Assembly: GCA_050084515.1 (NCBI GenBank)
Contig: CM114271.1
Span: forward strand, 36,642,001-36,706,000
DNA from: Blasia pusilla
Taxonomy: Eukaryota; Marchantiophyta; Marchantiopsida; Blasiales
Length of the DNA: 64,000 bases
Direction: 5' to 3'
Shown: in pieces, positions 1 to 12,700 of the stretch
How positions within the stretch are numbered: position 1 is the stretch's first letter
Layout: each line of letters opens with the position of its first letter
Position numbers and translations under genes: made by a program
The notes under the pieces: model-generated
Database searches by the model: none
Told to the model about the DNA's origin: nothing
What the model saw: the letters and a program-made list of their open reading frames with translations, nothing else

Positions 1-3000
1 AAGGTCAGGTTTCGAAAGCAAACTTTATGCTTAATCAGACCCATTGCCAGATTAGCTGATCTGTCGAGAATGTCACTCTCGTATGGACCTCACAAAAGTC
101 GTTACTTTTCCCTGTGGAATGAAGATGGGAATGCATTCTTTCCTCAAAACGTCGTTTTCCTTGGCAACAAGACAATCAGGAACGACCGGTCTAATTTAGC
201 AAATGTCACTGGCTTATATATTAAAATTCTTGGAGAAGGCACCGCTGGAACATCCTGACCCTGTGACGAACAACGCTGGTGAAGCACGACCAGAATATGC
301 GCTACAGAAACATGGTCCCGGTAAACAACATTATTTCTCATGGACCAGTTAAGAATCTCTCTTTTCCCCTTTTAACTCGGTCTGGCATTTGCTTGCAAGG
401 GTGCTCGCTGGAAGAAGGAATTTATTTTTTTTAAATGTCGCAACCTGCTCAGATGCAGCTACGGATGAACAACTCTCTCCCACCAAGATCGACATATACA
501 TCCTGCAGAAGATGGTTAGCCAGGCTGTTACACAAAGCGCCAAAGTTTCTAACATCAGGCCCCAGTTCTATCTTTGGCCACCTTATCGACCAGGCTCTAC
601 GCTTTTCCATCTTCTTTGAGAAAATCTTATTTGTCTTGCACGCCCAGGGTTCTGCAATTTGCATCTCGTGTTGACACTCGGCACTCGTCATCGACAGAAA
701 ATCTAAATCTTGACGAGGAAAAGGAGCTCGCTACTGATTGCCGTCTGTTCCCGGGCCTTTTAGATCCCTCGCCAGCCCTAGCGCTGGCCTTGGAGATCCC
801 TCGGACCCACCTCGCTTGTCTCGGCGAGTGACGCGAGTCGCCGTAGTAGGAGTGTTTATCCACATCTCGACATGCGACTAGTGCAGCAATCAAGAGGTCA
901 GTTTCTTCTGGCGACTTTCTATGCTCCAGATTTTGCCACACATGCGTACTGAGGCCGACGCTTACATACAGTCGCAGGGCCCAATACTCGCCATCATCAT
1001 CATCATCATCCTCCTCATCACGATCTCTGGCATGCGTGCGCGCACTGCGTATTATCGCTTTCTTCGGAAGCGCGTTTTCGATCCACTTGCAATTGAATGA
1101 ATGCATTCAATTTCGTCACAGTACTCGAAGATTTCCCGGCATAATCCGGTGGACTTGTGTTTGGCCCACTCAACTCCCATCTCCAACGTGTGTCTCCGCG
1201 GCCATGCGACATCGGTCAGGCATTTGGACTTTGGACCACTTCCATCGCACGACTCGCTAAATGTAACTCAATTCTATCAATTAGCTCTTGGCCTCCCCAC
1301 CCGTGCGTCATTGAGGCCAGCATATTCTTCGTGGATCTAGACCGCGATCCAGATGCTGATGTAGGAGTGGCCACGAAGCGAGTCAGACTGTTTAGTTGGA
1401 ACCACTGCAGTGTTGTCTGCTTAAAGCGATTGGGGTGTCACCAAGTCCAGAGAAGACGGATGGTGAATTTGTCCACTTTGAAGCAACTTCCTTGTGCTGC
1501 TAAATCATGTGATCCAAATGCATTGTGTAGCATTCGCACCGCACTCCAACCCAGACAGATCACACAAAGTTCATGTGGCGGTCGTCATCTGGCAGTGGTC
1601 CCTTGCTCCCAACCACCGTAGTCTCAATCTACTGCCATGGAAGTAGACGTCTGATGACTATGGAAGCCGCCTGTCATACTGAATTTTCTCCAGGAAAGCA
1701 GCTTTTCACCTCAACTTTCGTCAAAGATCACAGGTATCTCCAATGTTCTTGGAATCAAAATGTACGGCCGAGATTAGAATTCTGGAAACTGGTGAAACAG
1801 CACTGGCTCTCCCAAATTCTTGGCAAAGGCGTAGATCACCATTAAGAGGTTCCTTTCCCAGTGGAAGGTAACTCTGCCCTGTCCAAGTTTCTTGGAACCG
1901 AAACTTACTGATGACATTTGATAAGAACATTCGTGCTTTGTGATATTATGGTGAGGCGATCGGTCTCCATAGCGTTAATGCGCTTCGAACCCCCGACAGT
2001 TGTGTGCACTGTGCATATGGTGCCAATCCAAATCCCACGTTGGCCCGCCGGTCTCACATGATTCTCCGAACATCTGTTCGAAAGATTGCTTTGACAAGGT
2101 ACACTTCCACGAATCTGAGCTAGTTGGGCGAAGTAGACAAATCGAGTGGCTTGTGAGTTCGTCGGTACCGGTAGCCTTCCCACTCCACGAGTCCCGAGTC
2201 AGTCCCGATTCTAACTTAGCAACGAATCCACAAGAATTAGAACGATTTTGGACTACACCCAACCGAATCGAAAGCAGCTATTGATTAGTCGACCCCTAGC
2301 TCCCCTGTAGAGGAATCGACCATGATATAGAGTGAAGTGAAGCCTTCAGTCATCTGCGATGCTGAAGGAGCCAACCAAGAAGCAGCGGATCACAGCAAGA
2401 CGGATTAAGTTTCGGACCAATCTAACTCTTCATCGAGAGTGAAAGCATGGATTTTCTGGGAACGTCTAAAGTCTGCAGGATAATCGCACCACATCCCGAG
2501 ACGAATGTGGTGGGGACCAGGGTACAAGCACGGCGAAACCCCCATCTACGCACCGGCGGTGTAGGTTGGCCTCCTAGGATATGGTGGCGAGGTAATATTC
2601 TGCTCCTTTCGTGGTTGAAAAAGTTTTACAGTGTTCATGGCATTCCTGCTGTAATAATCTGTAGAGATAAGACCATCGACAACGAACCGCCTTACCACTC
2701 AACCGATGCGATAAGCCAGAGATCTGGTTGGGCTGGGTCTTGGTAGGCTGATCACAACGAACCCCAAAAGCGGAATTGGTTGTGCGACCATGAGGTAAGC
2801 ATAGCTGGGTGGTACACCATCTCTCACTTCATTCTGCCAGGGGCCCCCATCCGTCCCTGCATCCATGTATCTATCTCGATCTCCATGTACACAACATCCG
2901 CTTCCTTAATTTGCTTGGTGACGAATTGAACAGCGTTCGCACCCTTCTCTCGTATTTCCCCCTGCGCAATGGCTTCCTTCCGCCTCGTCCCGCGCGCGCT

Positions 3001-5386
3001 TTTTCTCAGATCGACCGTCTCCCCCATGTTCCACCCCGCCCCACAGCCGGCCTACCCGAGCCAGCGCATATTGCTCGCGGGGATGTCACGTACTGCTCAT
3101 GCCAGCCAACTCGAGACGATCGATCTACCTCTCCTCTTTTTCTTTCTTCTTTGTGGGGACCCCTTCACTCTGGATCAATTGGAACCTCGATTCAATCCCT
3201 TCCCAAGAGATGCCTCACATCGAGTCAATTGTGAGAATCCCGCTGAGGATCCGATTTCTGGGGCTAGATTAGTGGGGTGGGGTGGCCGGCGTACTGTACG
3301 GTGCGGTGCGGGTGGGGTGGGGTGGGGTGGCGTGAGGCGCTTGGCGATGGAGGTCATTTCAAAGCTAACATATGCTGCGACCAGTACGGAATTCTGTATT
3401 TACGCATGGGACTCGTCCTTTTTCGGTTTGTGAAAGAAAGAAGAGCATGATCAAAGTGTTCGAGTTGGTCACTTACTACTCCTCAATTATTGACGCTCTG
3501 TCGTGGTGGTCGCATACGTCGGTCCAAGGACAGAAAAGCGGCTGCGTCTGGATTTCTATGCTCGTTATCCTTTAACTTCATAAGCACACTGGAAGGCATA
3601 TGGATGGATGGACCCATTGAGAAAAGAAAAGAAAAGAAAACATCTAGATCGAAGATAGGACTCCCAATGCTCCTACTACTACTATATGCCACGGAGCAAC
3701 CGTTAGATTTTGGACTTCAAACTCGGTGAAATGGCTCCAGCGCCGAAAAAGGAATATTAGAGCAAGAGGGGGTACCGACGTTTGCTCAATGGCATGTTTG
3801 CCAGGGTGATTTGCACGTGTGGTGTTTAATATTTCAAAAATGCCACATCGCCATTTATTCTGTTAAAAATATAACTTTTGGATTCCAAATGTCCGTGTCT
3901 CAATGCAATGCAAGGGAGATTTTCACCATTCCGATACCAAAGGGGTAGGGGTATCCATTTCTCTAATCCCGATAAGCATACGGTAAAGATAAGAAAAGAA
4001 AAAATCCTCTATATCATCTAATGCATGACTTTGTATTTTGAATAAATGAAGTACATGTATTAAAAAAAATCTAAAGCATGAATGTTGTTTGACTACATAA
4101 GGTTTCAATCAAAGAAAATTTACTCTTTCCTCGAATTGAAAAAAGATCGAGGTCGATTGTCCACCTTGTCTTACATAAAAGTGGGACCTAGGGCCACCAC
4201 TCTCCATGTATTGAGTGTCTAACTGACTCTCAACAATCTCAAAATGGAAGCTACCGTTCGCTCCAAGTAGTATGAGCATATCGTCGAATGATAAAATTAA
4301 GTGTCATTGTAGGGGCGCACCTCTACATTCTAAGAAAAACTTCACCACCACACTCGGAAACCCTTCGCTCAGGTAAAAGCCACTCCAAACTTTCGAATGA
4401 AAAGCCAAAAAGAATTTCGGGCTAAGAAGGAATCCCACCCAAAAAATTATTGTGGGATTCACGATTATAAGCGGTAAATTTTGCAAGCAAGGATGAAATT
4501 TAACATAACACCAATTTAGCGTGCGCTAGTGTATAAGTTGTGCGATGTATGAGGCGCTATAATTCTGTTTTCTGTTAGACTTGAGTTTGTAAATAAAACA
4601 AAAACTTCTTGATGCACAAGTGTTATTTAAAGCTTTTATTTACCTACCAACAACCATGTATGAAGCTTTGTGGGAGGTGAAAAAAATGAAGAATATGTGC
4701 ACTCTTAACATCTGATGGCTTCTTTGTTGGACACATGGCAAGTGGGACAATGGAACGGCAAGAAACTGTTTTCACAACACATGAAACAAGAATGCTGTGC
4801 ACGAATATTAACACGCTACACGCGGGGTGAAAAGTCATTGTGCATAGCCAAGGTAGTGCCCGTGAGTACCGGGGCTTCCTTTCAGCTAGCACCTCCGAGA
4901 ATATTTTCTTGTAGCCGGATATGAAAACACGGTTTTGTGCACACCATGTGTCAAGTAAGGAGTCCTTCGAAAATCAAGAAGCCATCCTCTCATCATAGTA
5001 GAAATTTCTTGTTGCCCAAGCGTCTCTAATAAGATCTTATTTCTTGCAGCCCTACCCTTGAAAATGTTTTATGCCCGAATGCCATGTGCCGAGCGAGAAG
5101 GCTTTTGAAAACCATAAAATAATACCTTCTTAATAATATAGATTCAAGAAATTCCTAGTTATGACATCTTTCCTTCAATCACCCAAGTGGAAACCAACTA
5201 GGTAGAAAGAATCAGGTCAAATTTGTGCAACCCAGCGGAACATATTAGCATATGTGAATCACAAGGGAGCAAACCCAGTTCTAAAGTATGTAAATCTATA
5301 AATGGCCCTTCAGTACCCCCGACAAATCTACTCCAAGTCAACCCCCAGATATTTGTTTGTGTGGGATGAACAACCTTTATTATCAT
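1..5386. other. Unassigned, partly GC-rich region without a supported gene
   Basis: I see no open frame here that resembles a known family. Positions 600-3400 are richer in G, C and CpG than the rest of the intergenic DNA and carry many short overlapping open frames on both strands, as expected by chance in GC-rich sequence. The longest is a 159-codon minus-strand frame at 627-1106, with an acidic run encoded by an ATC microsatellite near 992-1010. A G-run cluster lies at 3272-3330. From 3800 the sequence becomes AT-rich and featureless. No transposon motif or tRNA/snRNA signature was recognised. Confidence 0.5.
3272..3330 (+). other. G-run cluster, potential G-quadruplex
   Basis: Runs of three or four G separated by single T occur at 3310-3327, satisfying the usual G3+N1-7 pattern four times, with a second shorter GGGG cluster at 3272-3286. 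This is a sequence pattern only; no gene is anchored next to it. Confidence 0.4.
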
Positions 5387-6310
5387 TCATGAATGACTAC
5401 TACTTTTACTGCTATGTAGCAACAAATATTCGGATAGGTCTTGGCAGATACGTGTAGAAGTTTGAAATCCAGGCAGAGAATCCTTGGATCTCCGAATTCG
5501 GCTCCAGATATGGAAGCACGAATTCGGACGGACTGTCGGTAGTTTCTGCTTTGTCGGTTGGCATGTGAACAAGCACATCGCCCATGATAACCTGAATTTG
5601 GCACTCCTGAGGAGCGAGGAGTGATTGCGTTGTGTTACATGTGAACAGTGTTCCACCGAGTTTAGTTGAAAAAGACACTGTAATCCTTCGCTGTCCGCTA
5701 CAAAAGTGAAGTGCAGGCAAGCCATCTTGCATGCAATGATGCAGAATGGAATATATATAAACTTTGGTTTCCAATCTCAGGACACAAGAAGCTCTGGCCG
5801 ATTTGCTCCACCCTCCGAGGAGAACACGCGATTTGTTCGTTGATTCAGAGAGAACTCGCTGCGAATTCTACCTGGCCCCAAGGAATTGCGAGTAAAAGCT
5901 CAAAGCTGACTTTGAGATGGAGGCCAGAGATGAGGCATTTGAACGCTCGCACGCACCTGACGCAACTTTCAATTTCGTCGCTAAATCTCTCTCGAACGCA
6001 GGCTCCTGTAACACCAATAAAACCGAAATGCACCTGCGCAATCCGACAAATTTCTGAAATATGCAAAACTTTACTTACGGCCACAGCGCATCAATTCTAC
6101 AAGATAAAAGATCGCGTACGTTTGGCAGAGGAGAACCCCTTGACCTGCAACTTTTGAAGGGGGCAGGGTTTGCGGTCTACAAGGTCGAACGAAGGATAGA
6201 GAAACTGCTGGACGTGTGGAGAAGGCATGACCAGCAAGCAAACAACCAAGCTCGCTTCTACTCTACTGGTGTCAGAGATGCTCACACAAATACGCCAATA
6301 ATATGAAAAA
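5387..6310 (-). other. Unassigned region with possible minus-strand exons
   Basis: A 120-codon minus-strand frame (5412-5774) and a 62-codon frame (6097-6285) lie here, with plausible acceptor and donor signals between them near 5960-6120. The product of the first frame contains a stretch around 'TVSFSTKLGGTLF' that reads like ordinary protein, but I do not recognise a family. No consistent spliced model could be built, so it is not called a gene. A promoter or a decayed gene would look similar. Confidence 0.2.
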
Positions 6311-9300
6311 AAAAGTCGTGTAGACGTGATCCTAAAGTTTTGTGAATTCTAACCACAAAAAAGAAATGCTTCTCTTGCTTTTCAGAGATGGATAACTCCT
6401 ACTACCCCCCCTCCCGACGACAATGAGGCCACTTTGTTCTCGTGGATCATGGCTAGTCAAGAATCTCAGGAGAACTCCCTCAGGACTGGGCCCCAGCCTC
6501 CTCGAGAAAAATCTATCTAATCAGATGTGTTAGAACCATGGCGCAGGACCAACCATAGACTATGCTTCACTGCATCGTCGATTGCTTTACGGAATTGGAG
6601 ACGATCCCGGCAATCCCGGCACAGTCGAGAGAGAGCTTATAGAAGGCTTATCTGCATTATTCTTTCTCGTGCCGACCACTATGAGTGACGATTTCGACGA
6701 TCCCTACTCTGAGTTGGAGGTGAAGTCGTCTTATGGATATGAATAAGTACCATGGGCTCATTACCAATATTCCAACCAGACGTGGTCGAGATACACACAT
6801 TGCTTCAGCTGAATGGATCAGGTGGTTCTGAGGTCCAAACATCAAGTAGTGCTACAAGCAGTCATGCCACATCGAGTGTTCTCAAAATCCAGGATTTATC
6901 AACATGAAAAAAAGAAGATGAGATAACCCACCTCTAATGCATATAGGTGGACCACTAAAACAACACCATTGAAAACTAACCCCGCCAATGGTAGAAATAA
7001 TATCAACAAAAATATAACATCCCTTAGGTTAAGCTCACGATAGAAGCCCATGGGCTTGGTTACGAATCACCGTCATGGAAATATGTTGCCTAAGCATAAG
7101 AGCATGGTAGCTATTTCAACCCATTTCACGATGAAGATGGCCACACTTGAAAGGAAATCGTCAAATCTCTCATCCATAGCACCATATATGCCAATAGTTA
7201 ATACGAAAAAATAATGTCTTTCGTGAAAACGATTATAAAGTTGAGTCTTCTTCCCTACCATTATATATCTGCCTTATGTAACCATATGTGGTTAAATTTG
7301 TTGTAGTGATCTCCCTTTTGCAACCATATGTGGCTGAATTGACTCTCATGTGTGATCTATAACTACAAATCAGCCTCTTGGGTCACATATAGATCCACCA
7401 AAATAAAGGACTCCTACATGGAGTAGTGTTGCTCTCTCTCTCTCTCTCAATATGTAACATGATACCCCGCACATCATTGCGAGTGGCTATCCTCTAATCT
7501 TCTATCGTGCAATATGTCCAATTGGAGATGCACACTAAGAGTATCTATGCTTTGACAACACTCACAATATGTCTAATCAACCACAAATGGTTAGGGAAGG
7601 CCTAGATGGAACCTTGTAGTTGTAGTAAAGGTAAGTGGGGCAGGATACAGAATGTTGAAATGAGGCAACAAGCACCCACCAATAAGCCACCACCCATCTT
7701 GAGGGAAGAGTCAATAAGGGCCAAAACTTCCATAGGAATATCCTCCTTAGATATCATATATCTAAAAATGGCATGCAAGTGTGCAGCAAAGATTGCAAGT
7801 TTCCATCACAATTCTCTCACAAACAATTAGGCTTTTCTTAAACCTTCAGTCATCCTTGAAACTTGATTTCATTCAGGATTTTTCTTTTCTTGTGAAACTT
7901 GATCGTATGGCTTTATTGAACCATGAAATTCCACTCCAACCTCCTACTACTAGAGGATTTCCATAATGTTAGTAACACACAATTGCTACATAGGGAGATA
8001 TCTAAAGAGAATTTTCTCTTATTTCTATGTTTATAACTTGAGAAACCAAATTTAATGAGGATCAAGTAAAATTCACCCGAGTCATAAGAAGGGAGGTATT
8101 TGCTACTTTGTCCTATGAAGCATGGTGTAGAAAAAAATTAAATTGAAATTTTAGAAATCTAATATTCACTTGCACAAGCTTCCTTTTAAACTTTGTATTA
8201 TAAGCTAGCTTAATCTTTCTATTTTATTTTATTCTATTTAATTTTAAAAAAACTTAACATTGGGTATAAGAACATTTCTAGTCCCTGGAGTTGATATTGG
8301 GAAAAAAGTTAAACCAATTCCGTTTCTTTCACCCGGATAATACATTCTTTGCACATTCTTACACCCATAGGTCTTTAATTAAACAAACCTCGCGGATAAT
8401 TAGCCTCCCATAAACTACCAATAACTCTTTCCTTTCTATCGACTGGTCGACAGCTTAAATAGTGGGCGTTCTTCCTGCTCTACAAATTCGGTGAACTTCA
8501 TTTCATCTTGCTTATGACAACCAACTAGCACTTGGATTTGGGAAGCTGAAACCTTCATTTTGGAGTGTTGCAGACCTCATCTTCTTACCTGTCCTACTAG
8601 TTCCACATTAACACGCTTCACATTTCCCTGTTTCGTGTGTCTTGTCACACTAAATTAGATTACGAGTCCAGAGCACCTCTAATTGCCTCAACCATAAACC
8701 TGAGACAAGCTAGCCAGTATTTCTAATGCTCAGGGCGAGTGTGTGCCTGCCCCACTGAATCTCCATGAAATACATTTCTGCATCTGCAGGCACTGTTCTG
8801 CTAAACCAGATTTAGAAACCGTTAAGTCATGATACGTTACTTGAAAGTTCCGTAAACCCAACCACCACCAACTGTCGTTAGAAGTGGTCGTTGGTAGACA
8901 TCTGTAGGGTTGGTGAAACTCTCCACCTGAGAAAATTAATTGAAGTACTTTCCAATTTTCGTGAACACGTTCTAGGGAACTTCCTGCTTTAAAATTATCT
9001 GTGTTCTGTGTAAAGACTTATTCTTGAATCCTGCTATGTTGAAAGGGAGTACTGGAGGTTGCCAACATTAAGAAAGGAGAGGAGTTGATGAGTTGAGATA
9101 GATAGCTTCGACACACCTAAGCAGTACAATCCTCTGGAAAAATTGGGAACCAATTCAGAATTCTCCCACGTGACCTTTCAGTGCCGGCCCAGTGGGAATG
9201 TTTGTCAATCCTTCCCAAAAGTGTTAATGCCCTTGTCACCAAGGGTCTGAGTGATAGAGCATTCTTTTAAAAACTTGACAAGAACATTCCTGTTGAACAC

Positions 9301-9732
9301 TTGATCAGCCGCTATGCCCAAGTGAAAAGTCTAGTTCACCCAGTCACAGTTCCAATGTAAGTATGCTCAAATGTACCTTGGATAACTGGGATCTATACAT
9401 TTTTGTCCCAAGGCTCCTTATAAGCACATTTTGTTTTGCTTGATGAGGTCGATATATGTGAGAAAACATATGAGAGGCATGTGTTGAACTGCCAGATGGA
9501 GAAAACCCACCCACCAATCACTCAAAGCAGCTGAACTCCAACAACTCAAATCTCACTTTCACCAAACATCAAGCAGACACTCCAATCCATCATCCACGCA
9601 CTTCATTCAAACACACTGTCCAGGAATCATCTCTTTCCATCCTTTCTTCACTCATTCTATCACACATAACTCCACAATACGTCATTCATAGAAAACTCTG
9701 AAGACGCAATAATGAAGCTTAAGATATAGATG
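6311..9732. other. AT-rich intergenic region downstream of SAC3A
   Basis: No coding frame, RNA gene or transposon core was recognised. It contains a short CT microsatellite (7432-7448) and otherwise unique-looking AT-rich DNA. It must include the 3' untranslated region and polyadenylation site of the minus-strand gene that ends at 9733. I did not find a canonical AATAAA on that strand close to the stop codon. Confidence 0.5.
7432..7448. repeat. (CT)n microsatellite
   Basis: About eight CT dinucleotides in a row. Confidence 0.8.
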
Positions 9733-12700
9733 CTATGATCGAGCAAAGAAATCATTCAAAGCCAGATTTGCGTCTCCATGGGCAACTACATCTTCTGGTT
9801 CTGGCATGAATAGTGTTGTGGCACTTGTCTGCAACAAGAACACAAGAATTTAAACATGTTATTCAAATGCATGTTCAGAATGGTTGCTAGGAAACTTAAC
9901 TGAGCACTAGTAATCAACTAATTAATAAGACCAAAAAGAGAAGAGGATTGTTTTAACCATTTCCTGATTGAAAGGAAGGTCAGTTTAAGGGGTTACTTTT
10001 CACATGACATGGTGATAAAATTTGAAACCAAACCATGATGTAATTGATTTCTATATCCTCCATCTTTCCTGACTTTCAGGAGTTGCCTGGCTAGGTCTAG
10101 ACTGAACTACATCCGTCGGCCAAGGTCGCAAGAATTTTTTGGAAAGTACCTTAGTATCTAGAACTGACTCGTTTGCATTGCTGTCAAAATTGATGTGAGC
10201 CCCATGAGATCTCAGCCATTCTTCACACTCATCTTGTCCCTCCACCTCTTTCTCCTCTCCTCCTTCAAGGGGTAAAACGCCAGAGAAGCCCAGACTTCGG
10301 GCAATGAACGGAACAGCCAGTGATGGACGATAAGAACGAGCCATACACTTCACTGCTTCAAACCGCATCTTTTCCGCATATAATTCTGCACAGCACCAAT
10401 GCGCTAATCAGGGACAAGAACAATGCAGGTAAGGTTTAGTGATAAGTAAATATGACAGACGTTGTACTCTCAGATGGTTTCCGACAAAATACTTTAGAAA
10501 AATATCAAAATCATCCGCGCTCATATATACTCAACCTGATTGGTGATGAATAGTGTACAGACCATTCCAAGTCAAAGTTTGAGCTAGGTCTGTGAGACAT
10601 ACCCATCAGATAGGGACTCAAGTTTGGAGCTGTTCTGTACAATTTGAAAAACGTTGTATAGTTTCCCAGTGCCACAGCTGCTCTCACTGCAAGGGCATGC
10701 TGTACAGCAGTATCTTTTCTCGCTTCTACTGTGAGCCTGTAAAATTCCAGCAATTCAAATTTGAACCTTGCTAAGATAATGTATCAAATACTTAGGGAAA
10801 TATATCAAGAACCCTCCCCAATACATCTTCCCTTTCTCACTTGTGGCAAGAGCGACAGTTTAATAATCAAGAAAATTCCATGCAGAAAACAAAAAGCTCA
10901 AGGAAACATTCACCAGACTGACATAATATTAGAACACCAAAACTTTGAAGGCTCCCACGGCAAGTAACTGCGTCTTGTAAAAAAAATGGTGAAAGAGTTA
11001 CACCTACCTTGCCATGGATGAGAGAAGGTCCCGACTGTTCCCATGGTTGAAGATGATGTAAAGCAAGCTATATGCAGAAAATTCATTCCTGCAACCCTTG
11101 ATACCTTCTGCATATAACCCCTTCAGTTGAGTCTGGCACTGCAATCAATTCACCATTCCCCTACTTATGTGAGAAACATCTTAGTTATATAAAATTCCAT
11201 ACATAGATCTTCCCCACAAAGCCAATGAACCAATGCCAGTGTGGCAACCTGTAAGTACAGTCCTCACCTGGTTGTATTCAGGCAAGTCTCCAGCCTCTAG
11301 AGCCATTCGCGCATGAGTCTCATAAACCTGAATCAGATGAATCCCCAATTAGCAAGCCCCAGGTTTACAAGTGGTCGATCTTTCCTGACTGCAAGTTATA
11401 GTGAGAATAAAAGGCGACATTGACTAAAAACACACACCTGCACTGTGAGCTCATCTCGTATTCTCTGGACCGTGAGGTCCTGTCGAATGGATTTCAATTG
11501 CTCACATCTGTAAAGATAGCTCTTGGAAGTGCTCTGCACCATTGCTAATGCCTTTCTTAAAACGTCCTCAGGCCTCACCTATTCCCAGTGAACACAGAGA
11601 GTTCAGAAACTATCAGCATTCATATCAGAAATTGCACACAAACTTTTTACAAATGGTACTCAAAGACCATCACCATAAGAGCAATGTGCAATTGCCAGTT
11701 AGGCCAACTTTACTGTCTCTATGAGACATTTTATCCCACACCCAATTGCCCTAAACCATCATAGATATAGGAGGTCAGGTACAAGGGGCCCAGGAGAGCA
11801 GGAGAGCAGGTTAAAATTACTCCAGAAAAACCTAGACAACTGTGACAAGCCCAATCAGGATGATAATGTGACACTGCATAACGACCTTCAATAATCTCAG
11901 ATCTCTCAGAGGAGAAACTTGCAACTAAAATATGAGGGATAATAAACTGGAGGAGAATATCTAGCTCCTTAACAAGGTTAGCTAGCTAAGGAGCTCTACA
12001 AAAAAAGCTTACTAATTTCTCAAGTTCACATCTGGTTTAAGTTCTTTAGTAGCAGTAATAGTAATTCATCATTCAGGAAATTAACTTCCTGTCCTGAAAA
12101 CAATTGGTCTTCTAACAGAGTGAACTTCCATTTTTTTTCTCAAGCAGTCAGAGAGGGACAAAAGTGGAGCCTTACTGTGCTTGGGTCAGGAGCAGATGTG
12201 AGCCTTAAGTATCTTTTCTCCATCTCCTGGCATGTACCTCTTACTGTGAGTGAATCCCAATCAATATCCTCTACTGCGCGCCCATTTTCATCTCCATATG
12301 TCATGGCTAATTGCAAAGCTGTGGCCCGCCTGGCACTAGCACTACCACCAACACCAGCTTTACCTTTTCCTACACCCTTGCTACCCCCTGTTGCTTCCTT
12401 GCCTCTATCAAAGCGCTTTGTTCTGCTTTGACGTCTCTTTTTCTCTTCTGGTGTCTCAGCAGTCACCAGTGATCCCAAGACAACCCCACCAGCTTGGTCC
12501 AACTCTTCATCGCTCTCACTGGAGCTAGCAGCACCATTGAAACTGAGACCCAAAGTTTTACGACCTCGTTTTGAACCTCTTCGTGCCCACTTCACTGAAT
12601 TGAGTTGTGGAGAGTGCTGTTGCTGTATAGGTTTAGATTTATTCCATGTCCCATCTCGCTTTTCCCACTTTGGTGGTGAAGCCTGCAGAGGGTCAAAAAA

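Noticed and set aside
627-1106. 159-codon minus-strand open frame
   Set aside because: Low-complexity Asp run from a microsatellite, chance-like composition in GC-rich DNA, no family resemblance and no splice context.
1960-2030. Minus-strand tRNA suggested by GGGGGTTCGAAG
   Set aside because: No T-stem pairing and no cloverleaf.
10051-10149. Extension of SAC3A exon 12 to an in-frame stop at 10051
   Set aside because: A GT donor at 10148-10149 and a downstream exon (9733-9828) restore the C-terminus typical of the family; the extension does not resemble it.
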